Source of the DNA: Arcobacter sp. F2176
GTDB taxonomy: Bacteria > Campylobacterota > Campylobacteria > Campylobacterales > Arcobacteraceae
DNA length: 43,904 nucleotides
Direction: 5' to 3'
Assembly: GCF_004116465.1 (NCBI RefSeq)
Contig: NZ_PDJV01000022.1
Coordinates: forward strand, 1 to 43,904
Positions 16,519-25,507 of this stretch are shown piece after piece (the first letter of the stretch is position 1; every line of letters begins with the position of its first letter). The position numbers were made by a program, and so were the translations under genes. The notes beneath the pieces were generated by a model. That model was not told the origin of the DNA, did not search any database, and saw nothing but the letters and a program-made list of their open reading frames with translations.

Positions 16519-17024
16519 ATTCTTTTTAGAACCTCTTTTTGAATTTTTAGTTCAATATCATCTAATATTCCAATAATATAGTTGTACCCAATATAATGTG
16601 GAATAGCCACAATTAAACCTGCAACTGTTGTAATAAGAGCTACTGATATACCACTTGAGAAAACAGATGGATCACCCAAACCACTTTTAGTAATAGAGTC
16701 AAATGAGTTTAAAACCCCAATAACTGTTCCTAAAAGACCTAAAAGAGGAGCAATTGATGCAATTATTTTTACAGTATTTAATCCAAACTCTAATTTTCTT
16801 ATTCTTCTATTTATTACATTTTCAACAGACTCTTTCTCAAATGAGCTGTTTGTAGTTTTTACAAAAGCTAATATATCTTGTACAATTTTTTCTTTTCCAG
16901 CTCTTGAAGATAGAATAACTACTAATTTCCAAAACATTATTGTAAATCCAATAATATTTAAAAAAATTAGAATGTATACTATAACTCCACCTCTATCAAT
17001 GTAACTCATTAAATCAATACCCAT
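16515..17024 (-). CDS. exbB: Biopolymer transporter ExbB
   Basis: A 169-residue inner-membrane proton-channel subunit of the MotA/TolQ/ExbB family. Three membrane segments lie near 12-32, 85-105 and 125-147. The family region A-S-I-A-P-L-L-G-L-L-G-T-V-I-G-V is near 88. Start ATG at 17024 follows AGGAG. It sits between tonB and exbD in one transcript. Confidence 0.93.
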   Translation of the reverse strand: MGIDLMSYIDRGGVIVYILIFLNIIGFTIMFWKLVVILSSRAGKEKIVQDILAFVKTTNSSFEKESVENVINRRIRKLEFGLNTVKIIASIAPLLGLLGTVIGVLNSFDSITKSGLGDPSVFSSGISVALITTVAGLIVAIPHYIGYNYIIGILDDIELKIQKEVLKRI

Positions 17025-17029
17025 GTATT

Positions 17030-17740
17030 TTAACTCCTAATAATTTGATATAAAACTGGAACTGTAATATTCCAAGAACTTTTATTTAGTTCTTGAGGAA
17101 TTGGTTCAAAATGTTTTATTTTGTTTATAATTTCCATTGCTGCATTGTTTAATCTTTTGTATTTTGACTTTTCCATTATTTTGATATTTACAATATCTCC
17201 ATTTTTTGCAATGGTAAAGTTTAAGTATACTTTTCCTGTTTGATTAAGTCTTTTTGCACTATTTGGATATATTTTATTTTTTTCTATTAATTCTTTTAAT
17301 TTTAATAAATATTCATTCTCTATAGCTTTTAATTTATCTAAATCAATGTTTATAGTTTTATTTTTAGTTTTTTGTTGAACTTTATGTTCAACAATCTTTT
17401 CTTTAAAAGTTTTTTCAGGTTCTTTTTTATGAACAAGTTTTTTTATTGGTTTTTCTTTTTTAATAAACTTCTTTTTCTTTGTGTGTTTGATAATATTTTT
17501 ACTTTTTGTTTTGTGAAGCTTTTTTCTTACGACTTCTTTTTTCTTAACTTCTTTTTTGACTTCAACTTTTTTAACTTCTTGTTTTTTTATTACTATCTTG
17601 TTTAATTTTATTTGCGTAGCAGAATTTGTAGGTTTTGGTGCTATAATTTTATTTTCCTCTGTATGTAATTGGGCAAATAAATAAATATGAGTACAAATAA
17701 CAAGTATAAATATTGATAATAGACTTTTCTTTTTTTCCAT
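17030..17740 (-). CDS. tonB: Energy-transducing protein TonB
   Basis: A 236-residue TonB. An N-terminal anchor helix lies at about 6-24, then a very lysine-rich linker (residues 60-125, with many K-K-E-V and H-K-K repeats) replaces the Pro-rich spacer of other TonBs. The C-terminal TonB domain follows at 150-236 (G-K-V-Y-L-N-F-T-I-A-K-N-G-D-I, F-E-P-I-P-Q-E-L). It passes proton-motive energy to outer-membrane receptors. It leads tonB-exbB-exbD and is preceded by a Fur box. No TonB-dependent receptor is in the window. Being next to urease, nickel uptake is a possible extra role (inference). Confidence 0.9.
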   Translation of the reverse strand: MEKKKSLLSIFILVICTHIYLFAQLHTEENKIIAPKPTNSATQIKLNKIVIKKQEVKKVEVKKEVKKKEVVRKKLHKTKSKNIIKHTKKKKFIKKEKPIKKLVHKKEPEKTFKEKIVEHKVQQKTKNKTINIDLDKLKAIENEYLLKLKELIEKNKIYPNSAKRLNQTGKVYLNFTIAKNGDIVNIKIMEKSKYKRLNNAAMEIINKIKHFEPIPQELNKSSWNITVPVLYQIIRS

Positions 17741-17762
17741 TTGAGGATATTAACATAATATT

Positions 17763-17775
17763 GATAATGATTATC
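17763..17775. promoter_or_regulatory. Fur box upstream of tonB
   Basis: GATAATGATTATC, a 13-base palindrome apart from its centre, matching the core of the Fur consensus (GATAATGATAATC). It starts 23 bases before the tonB ATG, so iron repression of tonB-exbB-exbD is expected. Confidence 0.75.
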
Positions 17776-17801
17776 TTAATTATTGTTTAAATTGTTTAAT
17801 T

Positions 17802-20018
17802 TTAAATTGTTATATGAAAATTTGCTCCATTATTATGATTAAATACTTCTATCTTGCCCTTAAAATGAGATTCGATTATCATTTTTGACATATAAAGTCC
17901 TATACCACTTCCTTTTTGTTTTGTTGTAAAATATGGGTCAAATAAACATTCTAGGTATTTTTCTTCTATCCCTCCCGCATTATCCTCTATTGTTGTTATT
18001 ATTGATTCATTTTCAATTTTGAGAATTATTTTGATTTTTGGGTTTTGGATTTTTCTTGATATTAAAACATCTTTTGCATTTGTTATAATATTTAGTATTA
18101 CTTGAGCATATTCATTTTCATAGGCTAATATTTGTTTGTCATTTTTTATAATAAATTCATATTCTATTTTATTCTCTTGCAATAATGGTTTCATTATGTC
18201 CATTACATTATTTATTGAATGACTGATAAAAAATAGATTTTTCTCTTTATTTATTTTGTAAAAATCTCTAAAATTATCAATAGTTTTTGACATAAAATTT
18301 AATTGTATTTTTGATTCTTCTATTTTTTCTTTTAAATATTTTGTATCGATATAATCATTTTTAATAGATAATTGTAAATTCATATTAATAAATCCTAAAT
18401 GAGCAAGAGGTTGTCTCCATTGATGTGCAATATTATTAATCATTTCTCCCATGGAAGAGAGTTTATTATTATGAATTAAAAGTTTTTCTTTTTTATTTTT
18501 GTCTTCAATAATCTTTTTTAAAGTATATCCAAGTGCAAAACTAAATATTAATGATTCTATGGGTGTAACTAGATGAATAGTATAAATTGGACTTATAGAA
18601 ATCAATTGATAAGAATTTAACACTAAAAAAAGAAAGACAAAAGACCAACCTAAAATATAAAAAGAAGAGATATAATTACCTTTATAGAGTGAAATAATAC
18701 CTGCTACAATGGGAATAAAAAAACAAACATAAAAATGCATATATTCATACAATACGGACTCTTTATATATAAGTATAGCAAAAAGATCAAGTACATTTAA
18801 AACAATAAAAATGATGAAAATAATATTGAAAATAGGCATTTGTTTTTTTGCATTTAATATGTCTTTTGCAAAAAGAAGAGTAAATAAAAAGGCACTGGTT
18901 TCAAAAATATCAGTAATTGCTTGTTCTAAAACAGTTGGAAAAGATTTGTAACTTAAATAAACAAAAGCTATTAGGCTCAATAAAACAAATAATTGCATTA
19001 AAGAATAATATAAAAAATACTTTATGCGAGTGGAAAAGAATATTATTAAATAATATAAAAATGCACAAAATATTATTCCATAAGCAGTGCCATAAACAAA
19101 TGTTTCATAATTAAATATATAATTATATTCAAATGAATTAATAACATTATATCTAAAGTCTAATCTTCCCTTTTTTTTATATTTATAATTTAAATATATT
19201 ATATCTTTTGTATTTTTATCTAGTTTTATTACTAATATTTTATTTATTATTTCATATTTTGCATTTGTGTATACAAGATTTTCTAAGTTTGAAACTACTG
19301 TTAAATAAAATACTTGATCTTTTAATTCTATTTTATTAATTAAATCTATTTTTTCTTCATTTAAAATATCACGAGGATATACTAATGTTCCTATATATAT
19401 ATCTAATGGTTTAAAATATATGACAGCAACTGCTTTTAAAAATACATTATCCCTAAGATTTGGCTTTTTAAAATAATATTGAGTAAATCCAATTTTTTCA
19501 TTATTTGATAAACTATTAAATAATTTTAAGCCTATTTTTTTATTATCTGTATCAAAATAATCATTTAAGTTTTTTCCAATTAAGTCTTTTTCAGGATGGG
19601 CAAGGATAGTTCCTGCTTTATCAAAAATAAAATAATAACTCTTATCTTTGTTATATGTTAAAATTGAAAGCCTACTTTTTAGTACATTTATTAAACTCTT
19701 TTTTGATAAACTTTTATTCTTTTTATATGTATTTTTAGCAACTCTTAATGCAATTATAATTTTTTCTTCTAATTGGCTTTTAACTTTTTTATTAACTTTA
19801 TTGTTATCTATTTTTATTATATTATTTATATTATGAACTTTGTTATATATCAGATTTTTCTTTTCTTCAAAAAACTCGGCTTTTTTATTTTTTATTTGAT
19901 TTTCTAACTGTTTCTTAGTAATATGTATATTATAAATAGTAATACTTGTGATGAGAAAAATTATAATTATTATTGGTAAAAATATAATTTCAAAAATATA
20001 ATTATTTTGCTTTTGCAT
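17802..20018 (-). CDS. Sensor histidine kinase with extracytoplasmic Cache-like domain and 7TM-type membrane segment
   Basis: A 738-residue kinase. Membrane helix at 9-29; an extracytoplasmic domain to about 300 that includes F-I-F-D-K-A-G-T-I-L-A-H-P near 130-142 and D-L-I-G-K-N-L-N-D-Y, the look of a single Cache (sCache_2) domain; a block of about seven membrane helices at 305-500 resembling the 7TM-DISM type; then HisKA with His532 (N-I-A-H-Q-W-R-Q-P-L) and a HATPase ending G-S-G-I-G-L-Y-M-S-K. Putting Cache and 7TM sensing in one kinase is uncommon. No partner regulator gene is adjacent, so it is an orphan here. Start ATG follows AGGGAT. Cognate signal unknown. Confidence 0.82.
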   Translation of the reverse strand: MQKQNNYIFEIIFLPIIIIIFLITSITIYNIHITKKQLENQIKNKKAEFFEEKKNLIYNKVHNINNIIKIDNNKVNKKVKSQLEEKIIIALRVAKNTYKKNKSLSKKSLINVLKSRLSILTYNKDKSYYFIFDKAGTILAHPEKDLIGKNLNDYFDTDNKKIGLKLFNSLSNNEKIGFTQYYFKKPNLRDNVFLKAVAVIYFKPLDIYIGTLVYPRDILNEEKIDLINKIELKDQVFYLTVVSNLENLVYTNAKYEIINKILVIKLDKNTKDIIYLNYKYKKKGRLDFRYNVINSFEYNYIFNYETFVYGTAYGIIFCAFLYYLIIFFSTRIKYFLYYSLMQLFVLLSLIAFVYLSYKSFPTVLEQAITDIFETSAFLFTLLFAKDILNAKKQMPIFNIIFIIFIVLNVLDLFAILIYKESVLYEYMHFYVCFFIPIVAGIISLYKGNYISSFYILGWSFVFLFLVLNSYQLISISPIYTIHLVTPIESLIFSFALGYTLKKIIEDKNKKEKLLIHNNKLSSMGEMINNIAHQWRQPLAHLGFINMNLQLSIKNDYIDTKYLKEKIEESKIQLNFMSKTIDNFRDFYKINKEKNLFFISHSINNVMDIMKPLLQENKIEYEFIIKNDKQILAYENEYAQVILNIITNAKDVLISRKIQNPKIKIILKIENESIITTIEDNAGGIEEKYLECLFDPYFTTKQKGSGIGLYMSKMIIESHFKGKIEVFNHNNGANFHITI

Positions 20019-20169
20019 GATATCCCTTGTGTTGAGACAATATTACAAAAAATAATAGAAATAATAACTTAATTATATATTAGCCATTAGATAATACAAT
20101 AAAATATTAACCAACATTTCAATTCATTTTTGATATATTTACTATTCAAAATATTAACAAAGGATTACT

Positions 20170-20511
20170 ATGCAAATAGAAATGTCACCTGAAGTTGTTC
20201 TATCACAATTAGGTTATTCAAAAAGTGAAAGTGCACTAAAGCAAGCAGAAGTTATGATAAAAAATACAAAAGATTTTGAAAAGTTTGCAAAACATATTAT
20301 TAGTTTAAATGACCATTTAAAAAAAATGAATGCTTATGTAGGGTTTTCAAATAAAACAGAATACTTAAAAATTAAGTGTGATGAAAATGATTCAGATGAA
20401 ATTCTAAAAGAATTTCATAATGAAGTTTCACATTGGGCTGACAAATATGGGGTAAAAGTTCAACAAATAAGTGAAAGACCAATTTATTATATTTTAGGTG
20501 TAAATAACTAA
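20170..20511 (+). CDS. Conserved-looking hypothetical protein, 113 residues
   Basis: I do not recognise the family. It is a soluble, mixed alpha/beta protein without signal peptide: a helix-rich start (M-S-P-E-V-V-L-S-Q-L-G-Y), long charged helices, and a C-terminal strand-like end (R-P-I-Y-Y-I-L-G-V). A good AAGGAT ribosome site precedes the ATG, and codon use is like its neighbours, so it is probably a real gene. Its last four bases overlap the 3' end of convergent msrBA. Confidence 0.65.
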   Translation: MQIEMSPEVVLSQLGYSKSESALKQAEVMIKNTKDFEKFAKHIISLNDHLKKMNAYVGFSNKTEYLKIKCDENDSDEILKEFHNEVSHWADKYGVKVQQISERPIYYILGVNN

Positions 20512-21359
20512 AATATTTTCTTATAAGTATGACAATATGGCACCTTTTGGTGTCTGTCATAATAATTTTGATGATATTCTTCTGCTTCATAAAAAGTTGA
20601 TGCTTCGTATAATGCAGTAGCCACTTTGTACCCTTTACTTTCTAACTCATCTATTATTTCCAAAGATTTTTCTCTTTGCTCATCATTTTTATAAAATATT
20701 GCAGATAAATATTGACTACCTATGTCAGGACCTTGACCATTGGCTTGAGTGAAATCATGAATTTCAAAAAAGTATTTGACTAACTGTTCAAAAGTGACTA
20801 CTTTCTTATCATACTCTATTTTTACTGTTTCTAAATGTCCCGTTGTACCAGTACAAACACTTTGGTAATCAGGATGAAGTGTATCTCCACCCATATATCC
20901 AGAAACTGCACTATAAACACCTTTTAAGTGTTCAAAATGATATTCTACACCCCAAAAACAACCTGCTGCAAAATAACATATTGCTTGGTCTTCGTTTGTT
21001 TTATTTATATAATCAAAATTTAATGAAATAGAATTTACACAATGTCTTGTATTTTTTGATGTAAAACCTTCACCTTCAAATACATGACCTAAATGAGCAC
21101 CACAGTTTGCACAAACAATTTCTGTTCTTCTTCCATCACTATCTTGAACTCTTTTTACAGTTCCAAAATCATCATCAAAACTTGGCCAACCACAACTTGA
21201 GTTAAATTTACTATCAGATGAATACAACTTTGTATCACATTTTTTACATTTATAAATACCATCCGAATAAAAATCATTATATTTACCAGAAAAAGGTCTC
21301 TCTGTTCCTTTATTTTCTATTACTCTTATTTCTTCTTCAGTTAATTTATTAAATGACAT
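20508..21359 (-). CDS. msrBA: Methionine sulfoxide reductase, MsrB-MsrA fusion
   Basis: A 283-residue bifunctional repair enzyme. The MsrB domain is first (1-120) with zinc cysteines 38, 41, 83 and 86 and catalytic Cys107 (R-H-C-V-N-S); it reduces methionine-R-sulfoxide. The MsrA domain follows (about 126-283) with catalytic Cys134 (G-C-F-W-G-V-E); it reduces the S form. B-before-A order occurs in several bacteria, including Helicobacter. No signal peptide, so it is cytoplasmic. ATG at 21359 after AGGATAT. Confidence 0.95.
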   Translation of the reverse strand: MSFNKLTEEEIRVIENKGTERPFSGKYNDFYSDGIYKCKKCDTKLYSSDSKFNSSCGWPSFDDDFGTVKRVQDSDGRRTEIVCANCGAHLGHVFEGEGFTSKNTRHCVNSISLNFDYINKTNEDQAICYFAAGCFWGVEYHFEHLKGVYSAVSGYMGGDTLHPDYQSVCTGTTGHLETVKIEYDKKVVTFEQLVKYFFEIHDFTQANGQGPDIGSQYLSAIFYKNDEQREKSLEIIDELESKGYKVATALYEASTFYEAEEYHQNYYDRHQKVPYCHTYKKIF

Positions 21360-21452
21360 TTTATATCCTATAATTTATAATTTCTGAAATTCTATCTAAA
21401 GAAAAAAAGTTCTTTAATAAATTATAAATATAGTTTTTGCTCTTAATAAAAG

Positions 21453-22082
21453 TTAAATTTTTGAAGATTCTTTAACATCAAACTTTACATTTATTAACAC
21501 TTCATTTTTATATAAAAGCTTACCTTCAAAGATATCATTTACTTCAAATTTCCCTACACCACTAGGAGTTCCACTCATAAGTATATCTCCATCTTCAAAA
21601 GATGAAAAAGTGTTTAAATTTTTTATTATTTCATTTGGTTTATATATCATCATAGATACATCACCTTTTTGTTTGAGTTCCCCATTTATATATAACTCAA
21701 GTGCAAGTTCTGAGATGTCTTCGTTAAAACTAACAAAATTAGAAAAAACCGCTGCTCCATTAAAAGCTTTTGCTCTTTCCCAAGGTAAACCTTTTTGTTT
21801 AAGCTTTGATTGAACTTCTCTTAAAGTTAAATCTAAACCAAAAGCAACAGCTGAGATTTTGTTCTCTTCAATTAGAAATGATATTTCTGCTTCATAGTGG
21901 CAACTAGTATTTCCTTTTGGAAATACTAATTCACTACTTATTGAAGAATTTGGTTTGAAGAAAAAAACTGGTTCTTCAGGAGTCTCATTATTTAACTCTT
22001 TTATGTGTTCCACATAATTTCTACCTATACATACTACTTTTGAAGGATATATTTCTTTATTGTCTATTAGTATTTTATTCAT
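21453..22082 (-). CDS. Fumarylacetoacetate hydrolase (FAH) family protein
   Basis: A 209-residue FAH-fold enzyme: V-C-I-G-R-N-Y-V-E-H near 17-26, H-Y-E-A-E-I-S-F near 62 supplying metal-binding acids, and S-G-T-P-S-G-V-G near 170. Small single-domain members act as acylpyruvases or oxaloacetate decarboxylases on 2-oxo-acid substrates; the exact substrate cannot be told here. Nearby genes give no pathway context. Confidence 0.85.
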   Translation of the reverse strand: MNKILIDNKEIYPSKVVCIGRNYVEHIKELNNETPEEPVFFFKPNSSISSELVFPKGNTSCHYEAEISFLIEENKISAVAFGLDLTLREVQSKLKQKGLPWERAKAFNGAAVFSNFVSFNEDISELALELYINGELKQKGDVSMMIYKPNEIIKNLNTFSSFEDGDILMSGTPSGVGKFEVNDIFEGKLLYKNEVLINVKFDVKESSKI

Positions 22083-22158
22083 TTTTCTACTTTTTAAATA
22101 AATTTTGCACAGCTTTTATTTAAAGCTGTAATAAAAAATTATATCAAAAATGAACTAA

Positions 22159-22175
22159 TTTTGATAATTTATATC
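22159..22175 (+). promoter_or_regulatory. TTTTGATAATYTATATC motif, copy 1
   Basis: TTTTGATAATTTATATC lies 34 bases before the truncated nhaD. An inverted TATCAAAA lies just upstream. It matches the 5' 17 bases of the palindrome at 24022-24042 with one difference. Confidence 0.4.
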
Positions 22176-22209
22176 TCATAAATTTTGAAAGATCTTCTTA
22201 TTTCTTTCT

Positions 22210-23259
22210 ATGACATATATCGAATCACTTATTCCTATGGGTGTTTTTGATAGACTAAAATACAATCTAGTTTCAAAAGGGTATAGTTATAGAAAACTAT
22301 TTTGGCTTACTGGATTTTTATCTTTCTTTATCTCACCAATTGCAGATAACTTAACAACAGCACTTATTCTTTCAACTGTTTTAATTACAATTGAAAAAGA
22401 GAAAAAAGAGTTTTTAGTTCCAGGTGCAATTAATATCGTAGTTGCAGCTAATGCGGGTGGTGCATGGTTTCCATTTGGTGATATTACAACTTTGATGGTT
22501 TGGACTTCAGGTAAGGGTCAATTTATGGACTTTTTATATCTATTCCCTGCCTCAATATTAGGATATTTAGCAACTGCTTTTTTATTATCTCTTGTTGTTC
22601 CAAAAACAAAACCAGAGTTTGATTCAAAAGTTGAAGTTCCTCAAATGAAAGACGGTGCAAAAACTATCATTTTCTTAGGTGTTGTTACAATTGTCATGGC
22701 AGTAATTTCTCATCAATTCTTAGACTTCCCAGCTATGTGGGGTATGATGTTTGGTTTAATGTTATTAAAATTCTATTCATTTAAATTAAGAAAAAAATAT
22801 GGAAGTGAACACTTTGATATTTTTTATTCGATGTCAAAAATTGGAAATAATGCATTGATGTTTTTCTTTGGTATTTTAGCAGCAGTTGGAGCTTTATATT
22901 TTGTAGGTTGGCTAACTCTTGCTTCAGTAGTATATCATCCAAATAATTTAGGACCAACTTTATCAAATATTGCAGTTGGGTTCTTATCAGCAATTGTAGA
23001 TAATGTTCCAGTAATGTCTGCTATTTTAAAAGCAAATCCAAATATGGATATTTCAAACTGGCTATTAGTTACATTAACAGCAGGTATTGGTGGTTCTTTA
23101 ATCTCATTTGGTAGTGCTGCTGGTGTAGGTGTTATGGGAAAACTAAAAGGTGTTTATACTTTTAGTAGTCATATGAAATATGCATGGACTATTTTAATTG
23201 GATATTTTGTATCAATTGGTATTTGGTATTTTCAATTTGAGATGTTAAAACTTTATTAA
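22210..23259 (+). pseudogene. nhaD: Sodium/proton antiporter NhaD, 5'-truncated
   Basis: The 349 codons from the first ATG match the C-terminal three quarters of NhaD: V-S-K-G-Y-S-Y-R-K-L-F-W-L-T-G, S-P-I-A-D-N-L-T-T-A-L, A-A-N-A-G-G-A-W-F-P-F-G-D-I-T-T, and A-I-V-D-N-V-P near the end. NhaD normally carries roughly 100 more N-terminal residues with two or three membrane helices. Family-like sequence (I-F-L-F-L-S-M-T-Y-I) continues upstream of the ATG only to a TGA at 22186-22188. There is no ribosome site. The remaining frame is intact, so the loss may be recent. Loss of the N-terminal helices argues against a working antiporter. Confidence 0.7.
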
Positions 23260-23328
23260 TTAAACTTAATTTAAATCTTCTTTTTTTATAAAATATAGTA
23301 AATATCTTGAGATTTATCATAATTAATA

Positions 23329-23943
23329 TTATTCTATATTACCCTTCTTTTTTAATTCTCTTCTAATACGACTCAAATGAGTAGGTGAAATACCCAAGTA
23401 TGATGCTATATAGTGCTTAGGAATTCTTTTTATGATATTTTTAAATTCTTCATTGAATTTTTCATATCTTTTTTTAGCATTATCAAGAACAAGAGAAGAG
23501 CCTATATCATCTCTTTCTAATACCCAATGTTTTTCTAAATAAAAAATATGAAAAAATTTTAAATCATCATATGTTTCTAAAAGTTTTCTATATTTGTCAT
23601 GTTTAATATCTATAACTATTGAATCTTCAATTGCTTGAACTACTGCATTTATAGGTTTTTTATATAATAGTGCAACCATTGGTCCATAAAATTTAGTTTC
23701 CCAGAAAAATTTTTTTGTATATTCTTCTGCTTTTTCATTAAATGAAAATGTTCTAAATAAACCTTCATATACATAAGAAAAAGCATCTACATTATCATAA
23801 AGTTCAAATGCATATGCATTTTTTTTTATTTCTTTTATTGTGCATATATTTCTAAAATCTTTCCATGTTTTTTCTGAAAGTGGATAATAAGAATCTAAAG
23901 TCTTTTTAAGTGAGTTAAATATTTCTTCTGTACTTGTGTTCAT
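23329..23943 (-). CDS. Crp/Fnr family transcriptional regulator
   Basis: A 204-residue regulator. The N-terminal cyclic-nucleotide-binding-like beta barrel (about 10-130) lacks the Cys cluster of Fnr and a clear cAMP pocket. The C-terminal winged helix contains H-Y-I-A-S-Y-L-G-I-S-P-T-H-L-S-R-I-R-R-E near 177-196, a helix-turn-helix typical of effector-free Crp/Fnr members in Campylobacterota and Bacteroidetes. It is divergent from the EamA exporter and probably acts at the palindrome 24022-24042. Signal unknown. Confidence 0.85.
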   Translation of the reverse strand: MNTSTEEIFNSLKKTLDSYYPLSEKTWKDFRNICTIKEIKKNAYAFELYDNVDAFSYVYEGLFRTFSFNEKAEEYTKKFFWETKFYGPMVALLYKKPINAVVQAIEDSIVIDIKHDKYRKLLETYDDLKFFHIFYLEKHWVLERDDIGSSLVLDNAKKRYEKFNEEFKNIIKRIPKHYIASYLGISPTHLSRIRRELKKKGNIE

Positions 23944-24021
23944 AAATAATCTTTAATATTTTAGAAAGGATATTACAAATTTATTTAAAAATCAACATAT
24001 GTATATGACAAAGATAAATAA

Positions 24022-24042
24022 TTTTGATAATCTATATCAAAA
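24022..24042. promoter_or_regulatory. Palindromic operator before the EamA exporter
   Basis: TTTTGATA (24022-24029), ATCTA, TATCAAAA (24035-24042): perfect 8-base arms. It ends directly at the ribosome site of the exporter and is about 80 bases from the start of the Crp/Fnr gene. TTGAT/ATCAA half sites are of Crp/Fnr type, though the spacer is wider than in the Fnr consensus. Confidence 0.65.
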
Positions 24043-24053
24043 AAGGATATTTT

Positions 24054-24935
24054 ATGTCAAAAACATTATATGCACATATTTTAATTTTATTTGCAACGTT
24101 TATATCAGGAGGATCATTTATAGTATCTCAAAAATTATCAGGAGTAATTAATCCTATTTCGATTAATTTATTAAGATTTTTAATAGCAACTGTAACTTTG
24201 CTTCCTTTTATATTTTTAAAAAAAGAGTATAGAATAAAACTTATTTCAACTTTTAAAAGAGCATTTATAATAAGTTTTTTTTATACATCATTTTTAATAG
24301 GAATGTTCATCTCTTTAGAATATACAACTGCTTTAAACACTGGAGCAATATTTACCCTTGTACCTTTAATTACTGCAATATTATCAATGATATTTTTCAA
24401 ACAAAAAATCCCAAAAAAACAATATTTAGTATATCTTTTTGGAATTATTGGAACTTGTATTGTTATTTTTAAAGCAAGCTTACAACTTTTTTTGTCACGT
24501 ACTTTAAATAAAGGAGATATATTTTTTTTTATATCTATTTTATTTATATCAATGTATTCTATTTGTGCAAAATATTTTTATGAAAAAGATGATAAGTTAG
24601 TTGTTTTAGTTTTTATGACATTAGTTGGTGGTTGCATTTGGATGTCAATTGCTTTAATTATATTCAATATACCTTTACAATGGAATAGAATCAATACAAA
24701 TGATTTTGTTTCCTTAGGTTATATTAGTATACCTGCAACTTTGGTTACTGCATATTTATATCAAAAGTGTACAGTGATTTTAGGACCTAAGAAAATTATG
24801 GCTTATACTTACTTAACTCCTGCTTCTATTGCAATACTTATGTTTGTTGTGTCATCACAAGTTTTAGCTTATTGGGTAATTATAGGTATATTGATATCTA
24901 CTTTTTCTACAGTAATGTTATTACGAAAAAGTTAA
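24054..24935 (+). CDS. EamA/DMT family transporter
   Basis: A 293-residue inner-membrane protein with ten predicted helices in two EamA halves (first half to about 140; second from about 155). Motifs such as N-L-L-R-F-L-I-A-T and T-A-L-N-T-G-A-I-F-T-L-V-P-L-I are typical of drug/metabolite exporters. The ATG at 24054 follows AAGGAT; a TTG further upstream lies inside the operator and is not used. Substrate unknown. Likely controlled by the divergent Crp/Fnr regulator. Confidence 0.87.
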   Translation: MSKTLYAHILILFATFISGGSFIVSQKLSGVINPISINLLRFLIATVTLLPFIFLKKEYRIKLISTFKRAFIISFFYTSFLIGMFISLEYTTALNTGAIFTLVPLITAILSMIFFKQKIPKKQYLVYLFGIIGTCIVIFKASLQLFLSRTLNKGDIFFFISILFISMYSICAKYFYEKDDKLVVLVFMTLVGGCIWMSIALIIFNIPLQWNRINTNDFVSLGYISIPATLVTAYLYQKCTVILGPKKIMAYTYLTPASIAILMFVVSSQVLAYWVIIGILISTFSTVMLLRKS

Positions 24936-24977
24936 AAGAATTTTAATGGAGCAATTCAAACTATAGTAGAAAATATT

Positions 24978-25439
24978 CTATTTAACCTTATTATTTGCTT
25001 CACTAATTTTCCCTAATACTTTATACAACAATGCATAAAGATTTTCTACATCGTCTTTATCCATCTGTAAAGAACGCCCTAGTTCCTCTGGAACTTTAAT
25101 GGCATTATCTTTTAGCTTTTCACCTTCTAAAGTAAGTCGTACAACTAAATTACGTTCATCTTCTTGTGCACGTGTCCTAGTAATATATCCTTTAGACTCT
25201 AGTTTTTTCAATAAAGGAGTTAATGTTCCAGAATCCAAATACAAATATTTACCCAATAATTTGCTATTTATTTCTTTGTGTTCCCACATAACCATCATTG
25301 TAAGATATTGAGTATAAGTTAAATCAAGCTTGTCCAAAAAAGGCTTATAAATTCTTACAACTTCTTTTGAACAAGCATACAAAGGAAAACATAGTTGATT
25401 TTCAAGTTTTAAAATTTCATCTTTGTTTTCTTCTAGCAT
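24978..25439 (-). CDS. ohrR: MarR-family peroxide-sensing repressor, OhrR-like
   Basis: A 153-residue winged-helix repressor. Reactive Cys17 in the OhrR context (Q-L-C-F-P-L-Y), then L-T-Y-T-Q-Y-L-T-M-M-V-M-W-E near 40, L-D-S-G-T-L-T-P-L-L-K-K-L-E near 70, and D-E-R wing residues near 95. In OhrR, oxidation of this Cys by organic peroxide releases DNA. It lies 68 bp behind a glutathione peroxidase gene on the same strand; that gene's promoter carries an OhrR-type operator, so autoregulation of a two-gene operon is likely. Confidence 0.88.
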   Translation of the reverse strand: MLEENKDEILKLENQLCFPLYACSKEVVRIYKPFLDKLDLTYTQYLTMMVMWEHKEINSKLLGKYLYLDSGTLTPLLKKLESKGYITRTRAQEDERNLVVRLTLEGEKLKDNAIKVPEELGRSLQMDKDDVENLYALLYKVLGKISEANNKVK

Positions 25440-25507
25440 ACAAATCCTTGTTTACAATATATTTTATACAATGAAGTGTATCAAGATTTGCATTAATAAG
25501 ACAAGAC

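Noticed and set aside
17372-17605. A 77-codon Phe-rich frame antisense to tonB
   Set aside because: It is the complement of the Lys-rich linker (AAA/AAG read as TTT/CTT) and has no independent support.
17763-17775. Reading the palindrome before tonB as a NikR (nickel) operator because urease is adjacent
   Set aside because: The sequence fits the Fur core and not the GTATGA-N13-TCATAC layout of NikR sites.
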